Source of the DNA: a virus
Reading direction: 5' to 3' (one strand)
Length of the DNA stretch: 40,517 bases
IMG/VR virus record: IMGVR_UViG_3300042504_003359
Span: 1 to 40,517 of that record
This document shows, in pieces, positions 16,108 to 24,617 of this stretch (position 1 is the stretch's first letter; every line of letters begins with the position of its first letter). The translations under genes were made by a program, and so were the position numbers. Under the pieces are notes generated by a model. That model was given only the letters and a program-made list of their open reading frames with translations. It ran no database searches and was not told where the DNA came from.

Positions 16108-17650
16108 GGTTCTCTCCCTCCTTCGAAACGTAGTTGCCCACGTTTTCCTTCTCCCACGCCGCCTTCCGCTTCTGATACTGCCCCTCAGCCACCGAAACAT
16201 CTCCCATCAGATCAATGTTCCTCGCCTCTCGCTTACTCCCCCGATACGCATTGGGATTCGGCCTCTTCTGCACCGGCTCCTTGGCCTTGGCCTGTGCCGG
16301 CGCTTGGGTCTGAGCGGGAGGGGTTGGCCTGTTCTGCCGCCCGCCCTTCACTTCTCCACCCCCTCCCCCCATGGCGGCTTCGGTGCTCAGGAGCCCCAGG
16401 AGCCCCTGGAAGTAGGAGACGACGGAGCGGGGGTTCTGCATCACGAACTCCGCGGTCTTCTCCATGCCTTGCATGATCATCTCGGCGGCCTTGAACATCG
16501 CGCTCTGCTCGATCTGAGCCCCCATCTGGTGCATGGTCGAAGACAACTGGGCCATCTGCCGCTGCCCCTCCATGGCCTGCAACTGCTGATCGACCAACCG
16601 GCTCTGAGCGTTGGCCGCACCCAGCCCGGCCTCCATCCCACTCATGGCGATGCCCTTCCGCTCGGCGGCGCCCTGGATCCGGAGCTGACCGCTCGTCATC
16701 TTCATCTGGGCCACCATCTGCCCCAGCTGAGCGTCAACCTCGTTGAACCGGGCCAGGATCGGAGTCACCTGTTCCTGGATCGCCATCTTGCTCTGCAAGT
16801 TGAGTTCCGCATGGGCCTGCATCTGCTCGCCCATGGTCATCTTCGTCCCGTCCGGACGAAGCCCGCCCACGATCATCTTCTCCTGCTCCTTGAAGCTCCG
16901 AGCGATCCCGCTCGCCGCCGCGCTGGCCTCCATGGCCCCCGTGTCAACGTAACCCCTCCGGACCTGTTCGGCGTACGCCGCGGCCTGATCCGCGATCTTG
17001 TACCCCTCGTCGATGTCCTGGTTGGCTTTGTCCAGCCCTTGCATCGTCTGGTCAAACGACCGCTCGATCCCCTCCCCAACGGGCCTCTGGGCCTCAAGGG
17101 TTGCGTCCATGTGCTCCTGGCCCAACCGATTAAACCTATCGGCCTGACCCATCAGCCCGCCAAACAGATCGTCGGCCTGACCCAACATCCGATCGTCGAT
17201 CGTCCCGAGAAAGTCCTCGTACTGCTCTCGCTCGTTGTTGACCCTCTGCCACTGATCCGTAGCCAGTGCGTTCTGGACCCCGATGTCACTCTCCAACGCG
17301 CCGGCAAGCTGGGGGTCGACACGCGGCGCCGTGCTGGTGGCCTGGCCCACGGGGGCGTAGACCGGGATACCCCTCCCGTTCATGCCCTTCACGTACTTCA
17401 CGGCCTGCTTGCCCTTGACCGTGTACCCGGCTCGCCTCATGGCGTCGGCGGGATCCGTGGTCTGACCCCCCCTCCCCATGTCGCCGATCACGTCGGTCAT
17501 GGACGACGTGTGGTCCCTCAACATGGAGTCGATGCCGGCGGAGTTGAACTCCGAGTCGCCAGCGTTCCGATGCCCCTCGTTGCGTGGGGTGTAGAGCGGA
17601 TTCTGGAGCTGACTCTGAGGCTTCGGCCGGGCAAAGTTGTCGTATCCCAT
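16100..17650 (-). CDS. Helical internal virion protein candidate
   Basis: 516 residues from ATG 17650, whose first base is the last base of the upstream TAA, behind AGGAG. The middle (residues about 130-400) is Gln/Met/Ala-rich and helical, with many amphipathic stretches. The C-terminal part (about 425-516) is Pro-, Gln- and Lys-rich and probably disordered. It carries two motif copies in opposite orientations (16317 and 16951). It is most likely part of the ejected internal core. No domain was recognised. Confidence 0.5.
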   Translation of the reverse strand: MGYDNFARPKPQSQLQNPLYTPRNEGHRNAGDSEFNSAGIDSMLRDHTSSMTDVIGDMGRGGQTTDPADAMRRAGYTVKGKQAVKYVKGMNGRGIPVYAPVGQATSTAPRVDPQLAGALESDIGVQNALATDQWQRVNNEREQYEDFLGTIDDRMLGQADDLFGGLMGQADRFNRLGQEHMDATLEAQRPVGEGIERSFDQTMQGLDKANQDIDEGYKIADQAAAYAEQVRRGYVDTGAMEASAAASGIARSFKEQEKMIVGGLRPDGTKMTMGEQMQAHAELNLQSKMAIQEQVTPILARFNEVDAQLGQMVAQMKMTSGQLRIQGAAERKGIAMSGMEAGLGAANAQSRLVDQQLQAMEGQRQMAQLSSTMHQMGAQIEQSAMFKAAEMIMQGMEKTAEFVMQNPRSVVSYFQGLLGLLSTEAAMGGGGGEVKGGRQNRPTPPAQTQAPAQAKAKEPVQKRPNPNAYRGSKREARNIDLMGDVSVAEGQYQKRKAAWEKENVGNYVSKEGENRG

Positions 17651-18234
17651 TAGCCTCTCCTGTCGTAGAGTCCGCGACTCTTGGGGTTGCCCCCCACGCT
17701 AAAGAAACCGCTCGAGGGGTTCTTGAAGCTCTGGTTGCCGAACGGCTGTCCAACCCCTCCCGCTCGGGTTCCGCCGAGCGAGTTGCTCTTGTAGGGCGAG
17801 CCCTTCCCCTGCGTCTTGCTGAACATCCCGAGCGTCGTCTCGCCGGGCATCGCCCGGTAGTCGTCGATCCGGGGAGGAGCATTGACCACACCCGACGTAC
17901 GCAGCACATCGGGGTTCATCTCCGCCGCGCCCGTCGAGTAGTTGCCCCTGGCCTTCATCTCGGCCCGGGCCTGGATCACCCTTCGGATCGAGTCCAGCGA
18001 CCTCATCCCCATCTCGGCCGCCTGGTTCCTCGCCCCTCTGTACTTCATCTGTTCGGCCTGAATCATCGAATCGGGATTCAGCGGGTCGTCGGGATTCACG
18101 CCCACGCCCGAGTACGACTCCTCGGCCCGTCTCAGGAACTCGTCGTAGACGTCATCCTGAACCGCTCCGAGTTGCTCGGCACCGATACCCATGGGGTTCG
18201 AGTAGGGCTTCCATCTCCGAGTGAATACCGCCAT
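17650..18234 (-). CDS. Hypothetical virion protein
   Basis: 194 residues from ATG 18234 with GGAGGAG upstream. The N-terminal half is helical (residues about 20-95). The C-terminal half is Gly/Ser/Asn-rich and probably flexible, with a motif copy at 17752 encoding AGGV. It lies at the junction between the tail-associated proteins and the internal proteins and overlaps the next start by one base. No family was recognised. Confidence 0.5.
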   Translation of the reverse strand: MAVFTRRWKPYSNPMGIGAEQLGAVQDDVYDEFLRRAEESYSGVGVNPDDPLNPDSMIQAEQMKYRGARNQAAEMGMRSLDSIRRVIQARAEMKARGNYSTGAAEMNPDVLRTSGVVNAPPRIDDYRAMPGETTLGMFSKTQGKGSPYKSNSLGGTRAGGVGQPFGNQSFKNPSSGFFSVGGNPKSRGLYDRRG

Positions 18235-18270
18235 GGTTCATACTCCTCCCCCATCGTATCCATCCCCGCC

Positions 18271-18942
18271 CTAGTACGAGTCCACTTCCAGCCACTCCAT
18301 CTCGACCGCGACGCGGGCCGTCCCACCCGCACCCATGAGGATCGAGTTCCGCAGAATGAGCCCCTGGTTCTGGCTCAACACCAGCGGGTACTCCCAGCCC
18401 GGATCGCCCATCTTGAAACCGATTTCAAAGAAGCCCTTGGGCACCGCCGCGCCCGCCGCCAGTTCGGCGAACGAGCCCGCCGCGAGCTTGTGGGTGCCGA
18501 TAGTGTGGGTGCCGTTCGTGAGCGCGCCGGTGGTGGAGATGTTGGCCGTGATGTTGTTCGCGTTGCCGTGAGTCGCTCGCTTGCGAAGTTCCTCGCCGGT
18601 CGTCGTGATCGACGTACCGCCCGAGTGCGCGACGGTGTAGGCCGTCGTCCGGAACAACTGGAGCCCCACTTCCTGAGCCGCAGTAAAGCCCGAGACCGTG
18701 ACCCAGCGGGCCCGGAACATCGTGACGAGCATGAGCTTGGTCGCGTGGGCGTAGCGAAGGGCGAAGATATGCCCGGCGCTCGCCGTGCCCGCTGCAATGC
18801 CGGTGATGAGCCCGGTTTCCTCGCACAGCCGGTAAGCGCCGTTGGCGCCGAAGTCGGGAGAGCGGGCAGAAACGAGGCCAGCGCCGCCGGTCTGAACCTG
18901 CCACTTCACCGTGCTCGGATTGCCAACGATTTCAACTGCCAT
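18271..18942 (-). CDS. Beta-rich structural protein (fibre, spike or decoration candidate)
   Basis: 223 residues from ATG 18942 with GGGAG upstream. The protein is rich in Gly, Thr and Ala with regular beta strands. It runs from a compact N-terminal part to a C-terminal sandwich-like region ending VEMEWLEVDSY. Proteins of this composition next to a nozzle-type protein are commonly tail fibres, spikes or decoration proteins that contact the host. No receptor-binding or enzymatic motif was seen. Confidence 0.5.
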   Translation of the reverse strand: MAVEIVGNPSTVKWQVQTGGAGLVSARSPDFGANGAYRLCEETGLITGIAAGTASAGHIFALRYAHATKLMLVTMFRARWVTVSGFTAAQEVGLQLFRTTAYTVAHSGGTSITTTGEELRKRATHGNANNITANISTTGALTNGTHTIGTHKLAAGSFAELAAGAAVPKGFFEIGFKMGDPGWEYPLVLSQNQGLILRNSILMGAGGTARVAVEMEWLEVDSY

Positions 18943-18945
18943 GGC

Positions 18946-19281
18946 TCATGCTCCCGCGACCCAGTCGACATAAAAGGTGCCCAAAGCTCCCAGAGGGGCG
19001 TTGGCGTAGATTGTAAACCCCTCCCCTTCAACCAGCGATCCGACGTAACAGGTGATTCCCTCGAGCATCGCCTCTTCGGCCCGGCGCCCCGCAGTCGGTA
19101 CGGCCGAGACAGATGCGAGGATCCTGCTCCCGCTCCGAACCCACGTCTGGCCGGTTACCACCGCGGTCGCCTGAAAGTCACCCGTCCCAAAGTTCAAGGT
19201 GGCCCGGCCCAAGCACAGAGACCCGGGATCCCTGGTGCTCTGGACGTAGGGCACTCGGAACTTTGTGGGAAATCCTGGCAC
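18946..19281 (-). CDS. Small beta-rich structural protein
   Basis: 111 residues from GTG 19281 behind a strong AGGAGG. It is a compact, all-beta looking protein with a hydrophobic, aromatic C-terminal end (TFYVDWVAGA). Its place between the nozzle-like protein and another beta-rich protein suggests a tail or fibre-attachment component. No named family was recognised. Confidence 0.55.
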   Translation of the reverse strand: MPGFPTKFRVPYVQSTRDPGSLCLGRATLNFGTGDFQATAVVTGQTWVRSGSRILASVSAVPTAGRRAEEAMLEGITCYVGSLVEGEGFTIYANAPLGALGTFYVDWVAGA

Positions 19282-19291
19282 AACCTACCTC

Positions 19292-22063
19292 CTACGGCAT
19301 CCTGGTTCGAACCGTCCCACGAACCGACCCGGTTACCGACGCCCCCAACAGCGTGAAATCCGCGTCGGGGTACGCGATCTGGATCCCCGGCGACAGGCAC
19401 GACCCATCAACCCCGTGTGTCCCGAACCCCGCGTAGTACGTGCCCTCGTACTCCGTCAGCGCGTTGGTCTTGGTCCCAGTCGTGTCCAGCGAGTAGCCGG
19501 TGGCGTGCGGGTCCTCGTCGGAGCCGCGGAACGCATACGAAGCGAAGAAGCCGGGAGCCTCCGCCGCTCTCTCGTTCACCACGTTGGTCATCGAAAGGCC
19601 GATCGAGTCGAAGTGACGGATGCGGAAGAAGCCTTGCTCGGGCGCCGGTTGTCCGGGCTCAAACTGGATCGGCGCCGGAGAGCCGACCCACCGGACCACC
19701 ATGGGCGAGATCCCCACAACATCGTCAATGGCCAGCCCGTACAGCTGCGAGGCCTCATCGGTCTTCAACTGGATCGTGTCGTAGTTGCCCGTCGACTGCT
19801 CGCTCTGCACAATGGTCGCGCTCTTGCCGACCAGCGAAGCCGTCGCGCTCTTGAGCACGTAGAGCTTGTACCCGTGCAACTGCTTTTCCGAAGTGTCAAC
19901 GATCCTGGTGTACCCGGATCCGGCCTTTACTTTGAGGTTGGTCCCGGTACTGAACGCGGTCTTCACCGGGAAGATAGAGTCATGGGTGAAATCCATGAGC
20001 GTCCTTCTGCTCTCGTCGGCAAACGCACCCTCTGTCTGCGTTCTCTCCCGAGCGATGTCCACCACAAAGAGACGGGGCTTGAACGAGGTGCAGATGTCGG
20101 AAGAGCTCGAGTAGTCGATGTGGTTCTGGAGGAACAGGGCCCGCTCGGTCAGGGTGCCGGCCCAGTCCGCGGCCTGCGTTGAGCCCGAACTCGTCAGCAA
20201 GTCGGACTCGTCCAGAATGGGGAAGTCGAGGGGGAACGTGCCCCTCTTTACCTGGGTGAAGGGCGTGTCAATGAGGCGGGTGACCTTCGAGGTGTTGAAC
20301 CACAAGAGCACCGTCTCTTCTCTCTCCTCGTTATGAATGAAGAGACAGCCAAGATGGGGGTCGTGGGCCATCGAGATCGAGTCCAGGAGCCCCTTCCACT
20401 GGGTCTGGACCAGGTAGTTCAGGCTCTTCACGTCGTCCAGCTGAGCCTGCACGTCCACAGCCTTCAGCCCCTTGGCCGTGATGAAGTAGCAGGTGGTGCC
20501 CACAACCTCGGTGGTGTTGGTGTTGATCGTCCCGTAGCCCACGTGGATCTCGTAGACCGAAACCCCTCCCTCCTTGCGGATGAGGTACTGGCGGTCCTTT
20601 CCGAACCCGATGACATTGGGGCCCACCTTCTCCATCGCGATGATCTTGTTCGACGGGATATCCGGGTAGTACCGGTTGCCGGGCGAGAAGAGCTCGGGGC
20701 TCGTGTCCGTCAGGCTGCTCCACCTCAGCTCGCCCAGCCCCCTCAGCGCGTCGTCGGGTCGGTTCACCTCGGAACTCGAGGTCATGCCGCTCCGGATATT
20801 CGACACAAGGAGCGTGCCCTCGTACAGCAAGGCACAGCCCCCACGAGGCATCTCCTCATCGAACATGACCTGATCGACAAAGGTGTCCTGCCTCACCAGC
20901 TGCTTGTCGTCCAACTCGTAGAAGTAGACCGCCTGCCTGATCGTGCTCGCGCTGGCGGGAGGAACCGGCAGCCCTCCGGAGTTGCTGTTGTTCGAGGTCA
21001 GATACTCGTTGAGGTTGATGATGGAGTCGAGGTGCATGATGGCCGCGATGTACGTGCCGCCCGCGTCCTCCACCCGCACGCTCCGGTAGATGTAGGCCTG
21101 GTCGAACTTGGTCGAGTCAAACGTGATCTCCATCGCCGCGTGCAACGGCACCGGGACCCCTGCGCCTCCCCCATCCGGATCGAAGTGCTCGTACTTCGCA
21201 TAGGCCACCTCGCTCAACGCGCTGCGGCGGCCGTTCTCGCTGTTGTACAGCACATACGCAAAGGAGTAGGAGCCCGGCTGCAGACTCACGATCTCCAACC
21301 GGCCCTGCTTGTACCCCTCCTCCAGCGAGCCCGAAGTAGCGGCCGTCATGAGATCGAGGCCGCCACCGTCGGTGATCTCGTCCGGGTAATACTCCGTGAG
21401 GAACACCTGGCCCGAGCCCGGCCGGTCTGTGTTGTCGATCGAGGTAACCCCTCCCAATCCGGCCGCGACCACCTTCTCCACGCTCAAAAGCTTGGGCCGC
21501 AACCCCGGACCGGGGTTCAACTGGATCGTTTCGGTAAACGTGGGCGTATTGTCCGCCACGCTGAAGCTGAAGGGCTCCGACCCCTCTACGAACACGTAGA
21601 CGAAGCGACCCCACACCGCCACACTCATCTGCCGGCCGTTGATCGGATCCTCTTCGACGGGCAAGGCCCGGTCCGCGTACAGCAGCTTTCCCGTGCGCCA
21701 CTCGCCCAGTCCGCTCACCCAGTAGTCGATGAAGATGTCGGTCTTCGCGGTGTTCGACACCCGCCGCACCCGGTACACCCACCCCCACGCATAGTAGATC
21801 GAGCCGATCTTGAAGCTGATCGGGAAGAACTCCAGGATCTTCGAAGTCGAGTCGTGGTGGGTCGGGAGCACCGTGGCCCACACGCTCGGATCAAACGTGT
21901 ACACATGCTTGAACCCCGGATGTGGTCTCAGCCCTCCGTCCGCGTCCGCGTCCACACCCGCCACGTCGTACGCAAGAGGAGCCTCTACCGTGGGCAACGT
22001 CCCCTTCCGGTCCATGGAAGCGGTCGTCAGATCGCTCTGCCAGGTGGTTTTGATCTCCTGCAT
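19292..22063 (-). CDS. Large tail protein, nozzle or stabilisation-type
   Basis: 923 residues from ATG 22063 with GAGG six bases upstream. It is a long beta-rich protein with repeated strand-turn patterns and many aromatics. Its size and position after the portal, capsid and adaptor fit the tail nozzle of podoviruses (T7 gp12) or the P22 gp10-type DNA stabilisation protein, which close and extend the tail. No clear repeat motif could be aligned by eye, so the call rests on composition, length and gene order. Motif copies at 20561 and 21446 both encode GGV. An adhesive baseplate-like role is the main alternative. Confidence 0.5.
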   Translation of the reverse strand: MQEIKTTWQSDLTTASMDRKGTLPTVEAPLAYDVAGVDADADGGLRPHPGFKHVYTFDPSVWATVLPTHHDSTSKILEFFPISFKIGSIYYAWGWVYRVRRVSNTAKTDIFIDYWVSGLGEWRTGKLLYADRALPVEEDPINGRQMSVAVWGRFVYVFVEGSEPFSFSVADNTPTFTETIQLNPGPGLRPKLLSVEKVVAAGLGGVTSIDNTDRPGSGQVFLTEYYPDEITDGGGLDLMTAATSGSLEEGYKQGRLEIVSLQPGSYSFAYVLYNSENGRRSALSEVAYAKYEHFDPDGGGAGVPVPLHAAMEITFDSTKFDQAYIYRSVRVEDAGGTYIAAIMHLDSIINLNEYLTSNNSNSGGLPVPPASASTIRQAVYFYELDDKQLVRQDTFVDQVMFDEEMPRGGCALLYEGTLLVSNIRSGMTSSSEVNRPDDALRGLGELRWSSLTDTSPELFSPGNRYYPDIPSNKIIAMEKVGPNVIGFGKDRQYLIRKEGGVSVYEIHVGYGTINTNTTEVVGTTCYFITAKGLKAVDVQAQLDDVKSLNYLVQTQWKGLLDSISMAHDPHLGCLFIHNEEREETVLLWFNTSKVTRLIDTPFTQVKRGTFPLDFPILDESDLLTSSGSTQAADWAGTLTERALFLQNHIDYSSSSDICTSFKPRLFVVDIARERTQTEGAFADESRRTLMDFTHDSIFPVKTAFSTGTNLKVKAGSGYTRIVDTSEKQLHGYKLYVLKSATASLVGKSATIVQSEQSTGNYDTIQLKTDEASQLYGLAIDDVVGISPMVVRWVGSPAPIQFEPGQPAPEQGFFRIRHFDSIGLSMTNVVNERAAEAPGFFASYAFRGSDEDPHATGYSLDTTGTKTNALTEYEGTYYAGFGTHGVDGSCLSPGIQIAYPDADFTLLGASVTGSVRGTVRTRMP

Positions 22064-22078
22064 GGTGCCCTCACTGTA

Positions 22079-23116
22079 TCACACGTACCAGCCCTTCGTA
22101 ACCCCTCCCGTCCGCACCTTCGACCCCTCCCGCTCGAGGGCGGCAATGAGAGGAATGTGGGGGAACGCGGTGAGGCCCGAGCCCGCGGTGCAGTTGTAGA
22201 CTTCGATGGGCATCCCCAACCGAGCCAGGGCCCGGAACCGCTTGTCCAGCATCTGGTAGAGCTTGTTGTTGGCCTTCCGCCCATTCGCGTCCTTGGTCTC
22301 GTCCCACGCATACGGAGAGGCGGAGGGGTCCTCACTCATCTTGAAGTCGGCGCCGAGCAAGTAGACCCGCCTGAACCCCAACCAAAACGACAACTTCAAC
22401 GCGGCCAACATGACCGACCGGCTCGCCTTGATCCCCACCATGTCCGTCTGCCCCTTGAGCGTACCCCACTGAACGCGGTTCGACGCCCAGAAGGTGGAGG
22501 GGTTGAAGTCGTCCTCTCTCACGAATAGCCCGACGTTGGGACACCCCGACACCCGGGTCCCGTCCTTGACAAGTTCCCCCTCCCGCTCAACCCGCAGGGG
22601 CGCGTTTCTCGATGACTGGGGGCACATCTTGAGGATGTGGGGATCTCTCCACCCGGCGTCCGAAAAGCGGGAGGGGGGATCAACGCCCACCCAGAAGTTG
22701 GGGCGCCACATGAGCCACGAGTTGTTCACGCACATGGAGAGGTGGCCGGCTTCTCTCAGCAGGTGGAGGGGTTCGGAAGCGAGTGAAGGTCCGGAGAGCA
22801 CCAGGAAAAGGGTCTGACCCCAGTACAGGTTGTCCAGGCACAGGGCCCGGCCGTCGTGCCGCTGGAGCAGGGAAGTGTGTCCCTTCCTCTGGTCCGAGCG
22901 GGAGGGGAACCGAACCGAAACCCGGACATCAGAGGGGAGGGGTGCCGGCGCTCGGCGGAACCGATCCCGGAAGACGATCGGGGAGAGACTCGTTCGAGAA
23001 TCCGGGACGGCCGAGGGGGCACTTGAGATAGGGGAACTCGAGCTTGGAGGGGTCTCCATCAAGGCGAGCATCTTCTCTAACTCCGCATCCGCACGAGGCG
23101 CAGTAGTGGAATCCAT
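22079..23116 (-). CDS. DUF115/GPSL-type enzyme candidate
   Basis: 345 residues. A characteristic hydrophobic strand ends in GPSL (residues 109-112), followed by a VGVDPP segment (about 143-148) and a helix leading to a YLLGADFK strand near 250. This order is typical of the DUF115 / MAF / 6-hydroxymethylpterin-pyrophosphokinase-like fold, whose members bind nucleotides or nucleotide sugars. The product might modify a glycan or a small molecule; the substrate is unknown. ATG 23116 has GAGG ten bases upstream, but the first 188 bases lie inside the preceding gene, so the true start could be downstream. The Pro/Ser-rich first 45 residues look non-globular. Confidence 0.5.
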   Translation of the reverse strand: MDSTTAPRADAELEKMLALMETPPSSSSPISSAPSAVPDSRTSLSPIVFRDRFRRAPAPLPSDVRVSVRFPSRSDQRKGHTSLLQRHDGRALCLDNLYWGQTLFLVLSGPSLASEPLHLLREAGHLSMCVNNSWLMWRPNFWVGVDPPSRFSDAGWRDPHILKMCPQSSRNAPLRVEREGELVKDGTRVSGCPNVGLFVREDDFNPSTFWASNRVQWGTLKGQTDMVGIKASRSVMLAALKLSFWLGFRRVYLLGADFKMSEDPSASPYAWDETKDANGRKANNKLYQMLDKRFRALARLGMPIEVYNCTAGSGLTAFPHIPLIAALEREGSKVRTGGVTKGWYV

Positions 23117-23522
23117 CGGTGTGCTTCCTCAACATCGAACAGGCCTCGGACCCCACCCGCCCAAAGCAACTCTCCCTGCGCTTCTCCAGAATGGGGAGGG
23201 GGACCGGACCAAGGACGCGAGAAGCTTTGGACTTGAGCCACTCGCCCGCGGCCTTCCACGTGATCTGGGCTTTCTGCCATCCCGTGAACGCTTTGACCCG
23301 CTCGGCCATCGCGGGATCCACCCGGATCTTGTGGAGCACCAGATCCTCCACGCGGGTCCGCATAGCGACCGACTCGGGGGAGTCGATGCCTTGCTCGAGG
23401 CACTTGGTACATCCTTCAAGGGAGACACCAACAGAGAACCCCAGTTTCTGGGAGACCAGCTTGCACGAACTCCCGAAGCAGTTGGGGCAGTTGACTTGTT
23501 TGGGCGCTGGGACTGGTTTCAT
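22929..23522 (-). CDS. Cys-rich zinc-binding protein
   Basis: 197 residues from ATG 23522, overlapping the previous stop by four bases (ATGA). Two Cys clusters are visible: C12, C15, C20, C38 and C41 near the N-terminus, and C119, C128, C141, C144, C146 and C168 in the C-terminal half (HYCASCGC followed by a KCPL segment). They look like zinc ribbons. Such proteins in phage tail regions often accompany modification or assembly enzymes. The last 60 codons overlap the DUF115-like gene in another frame. No family name can be given. Confidence 0.55.
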   Translation of the reverse strand: MKPVPAPKQVNCPNCFGSSCKLVSQKLGFSVGVSLEGCTKCLEQGIDSPESVAMRTRVEDLVLHKIRVDPAMAERVKAFTGWQKAQITWKAAGEWLKSKASRVLGPVPLPILEKRRESCFGRVGSEACSMLRKHTDGFHYCASCGCGVREDARLDGDPSKLEFPYLKCPLGRPGFSNESLPDRLPGSVPPSAGTPPL

Positions 23523-24616
23523 CGGGGGCAGATCCTACACACATAGGCCGAGGGCATTGCAGCCGCAGAACCAGTGACTACCGAGGTGAGGCACTGGTAC
23601 GAGAGATCGGTGTACTGCTTGTGGTAGCAGCAGGCGTACTCCACAGCACAGATTTCACCGGGAGGCCCATTCGGATCAAAGCAGTTGCCGTACTCGTTCT
23701 CGCAGCCATAGTGGAGGGCGCAAGAACAGAGGGTTGAGATAAAATCACCGAAGGGATCAATAACAAACAGAGGGCAGACACGGGGGTTCCAGTTGCAACC
23801 ACCCATACCGTCGTCGCTGCCGTCTCCGTAGACCACTTCCAACTCGAAGCAGTCGGACCACACCCAGGGAACACTGACCATCCCCCCTCCCCCGTACGCA
23901 TTGAACTCGTACCCGGTCCCACACCCAAGAGTGAAAGGGCCGATCCCGGGGAGGCAGTCATCGCATGGATCCGGGAGGTAACTGGTCAAGGAAGTGCCGG
24001 AGCCGCCGGTGTCGGGCGGTGGATCCGGATCATCGTCGGGGGTGATGAGGATGATGGTGCCAGAGTACCCGGTGGTGTAGCCAGGATCAACTTCTCCGTT
24101 GGTTTGGGTCGTTCCGCCCCCTCCCGTTGTGGGGCCCTCGGTTGTGGGACCGTCGCCGGGTGTTGAGACCCCTCCCGGCGTGTCGCCGCCTCCGGTGGTG
24201 GATACGTCGTCGGAGGTGTTGTAGTCGCCGGGGGTGGAGACTCCGGTGCCGGAACCCCCGGAGCCTGTGGTGCCTCCCCCTCCCGTTGTGGTGGTATCGG
24301 AAGGCGTGTCTGGAGTGTCGGGTTCTGCTGAGTCGGTTGAGGAATCGCCGCCGCCGCCGGGCGGGATGATGTTTCCACCGCCGCCACCGCCACCGCCGGT
24401 GCCGCCGCCGGTCAGGCGTTCGAGGAGCTCGCGCTGGATTTCTTCGCGGGTCTTGAGCTGATTGTCGGGGAAGTAGATGGCGAGGGGGGGAAAGGCCATC
24501 TGCTTACCGAAGCCCATCTCTTGGGCTTTGCGGGTGGCCTCGGAGAGCTTGGGGTAGAAGTTCTCGAGCCAGCGGGCTCGTTGGGCGCGGGAGTTGGGGT
24601 TGGAGTGGAATGGCAT
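23519..24616 (-). CDS. Linker-plus-Cys-rich-domain protein
   Basis: 365 residues from ATG 24616, next to the previous gene's stop and with only a weak ribosome binding site. Residues 1-68 are helical and charged. Residues about 69-215 are a Gly/Thr/Ser/Pro/Asp linker that includes a run of eight Gly. The C-terminal 150 residues hold 16 Cys with Gly, Tyr and Trp. The Cys spacing suggests a disulfide-stabilised extracellular domain or a metal-rich fold. It may be a virion surface protein that displays a Cys-rich knob on a flexible stalk. Domain and function are unknown. Confidence 0.55.
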   Translation of the reverse strand: MPFHSNPNSRAQRARWLENFYPKLSEATRKAQEMGFGKQMAFPPLAIYFPDNQLKTREEIQRELLERLTGGGTGGGGGGGGNIIPPGGGGDSSTDSAEPDTPDTPSDTTTTGGGGTTGSGGSGTGVSTPGDYNTSDDVSTTGGGDTPGGVSTPGDGPTTEGPTTGGGGTTQTNGEVDPGYTTGYSGTIILITPDDDPDPPPDTGGSGTSLTSYLPDPCDDCLPGIGPFTLGCGTGYEFNAYGGGGMVSVPWVWSDCFELEVVYGDGSDDGMGGCNWNPRVCPLFVIDPFGDFISTLCSCALHYGCENEYGNCFDPNGPPGEICAVEYACCYHKQYTDLSYQCLTSVVTGSAAAMPSAYVCRICPR

Positions 24617-24617
24617 G

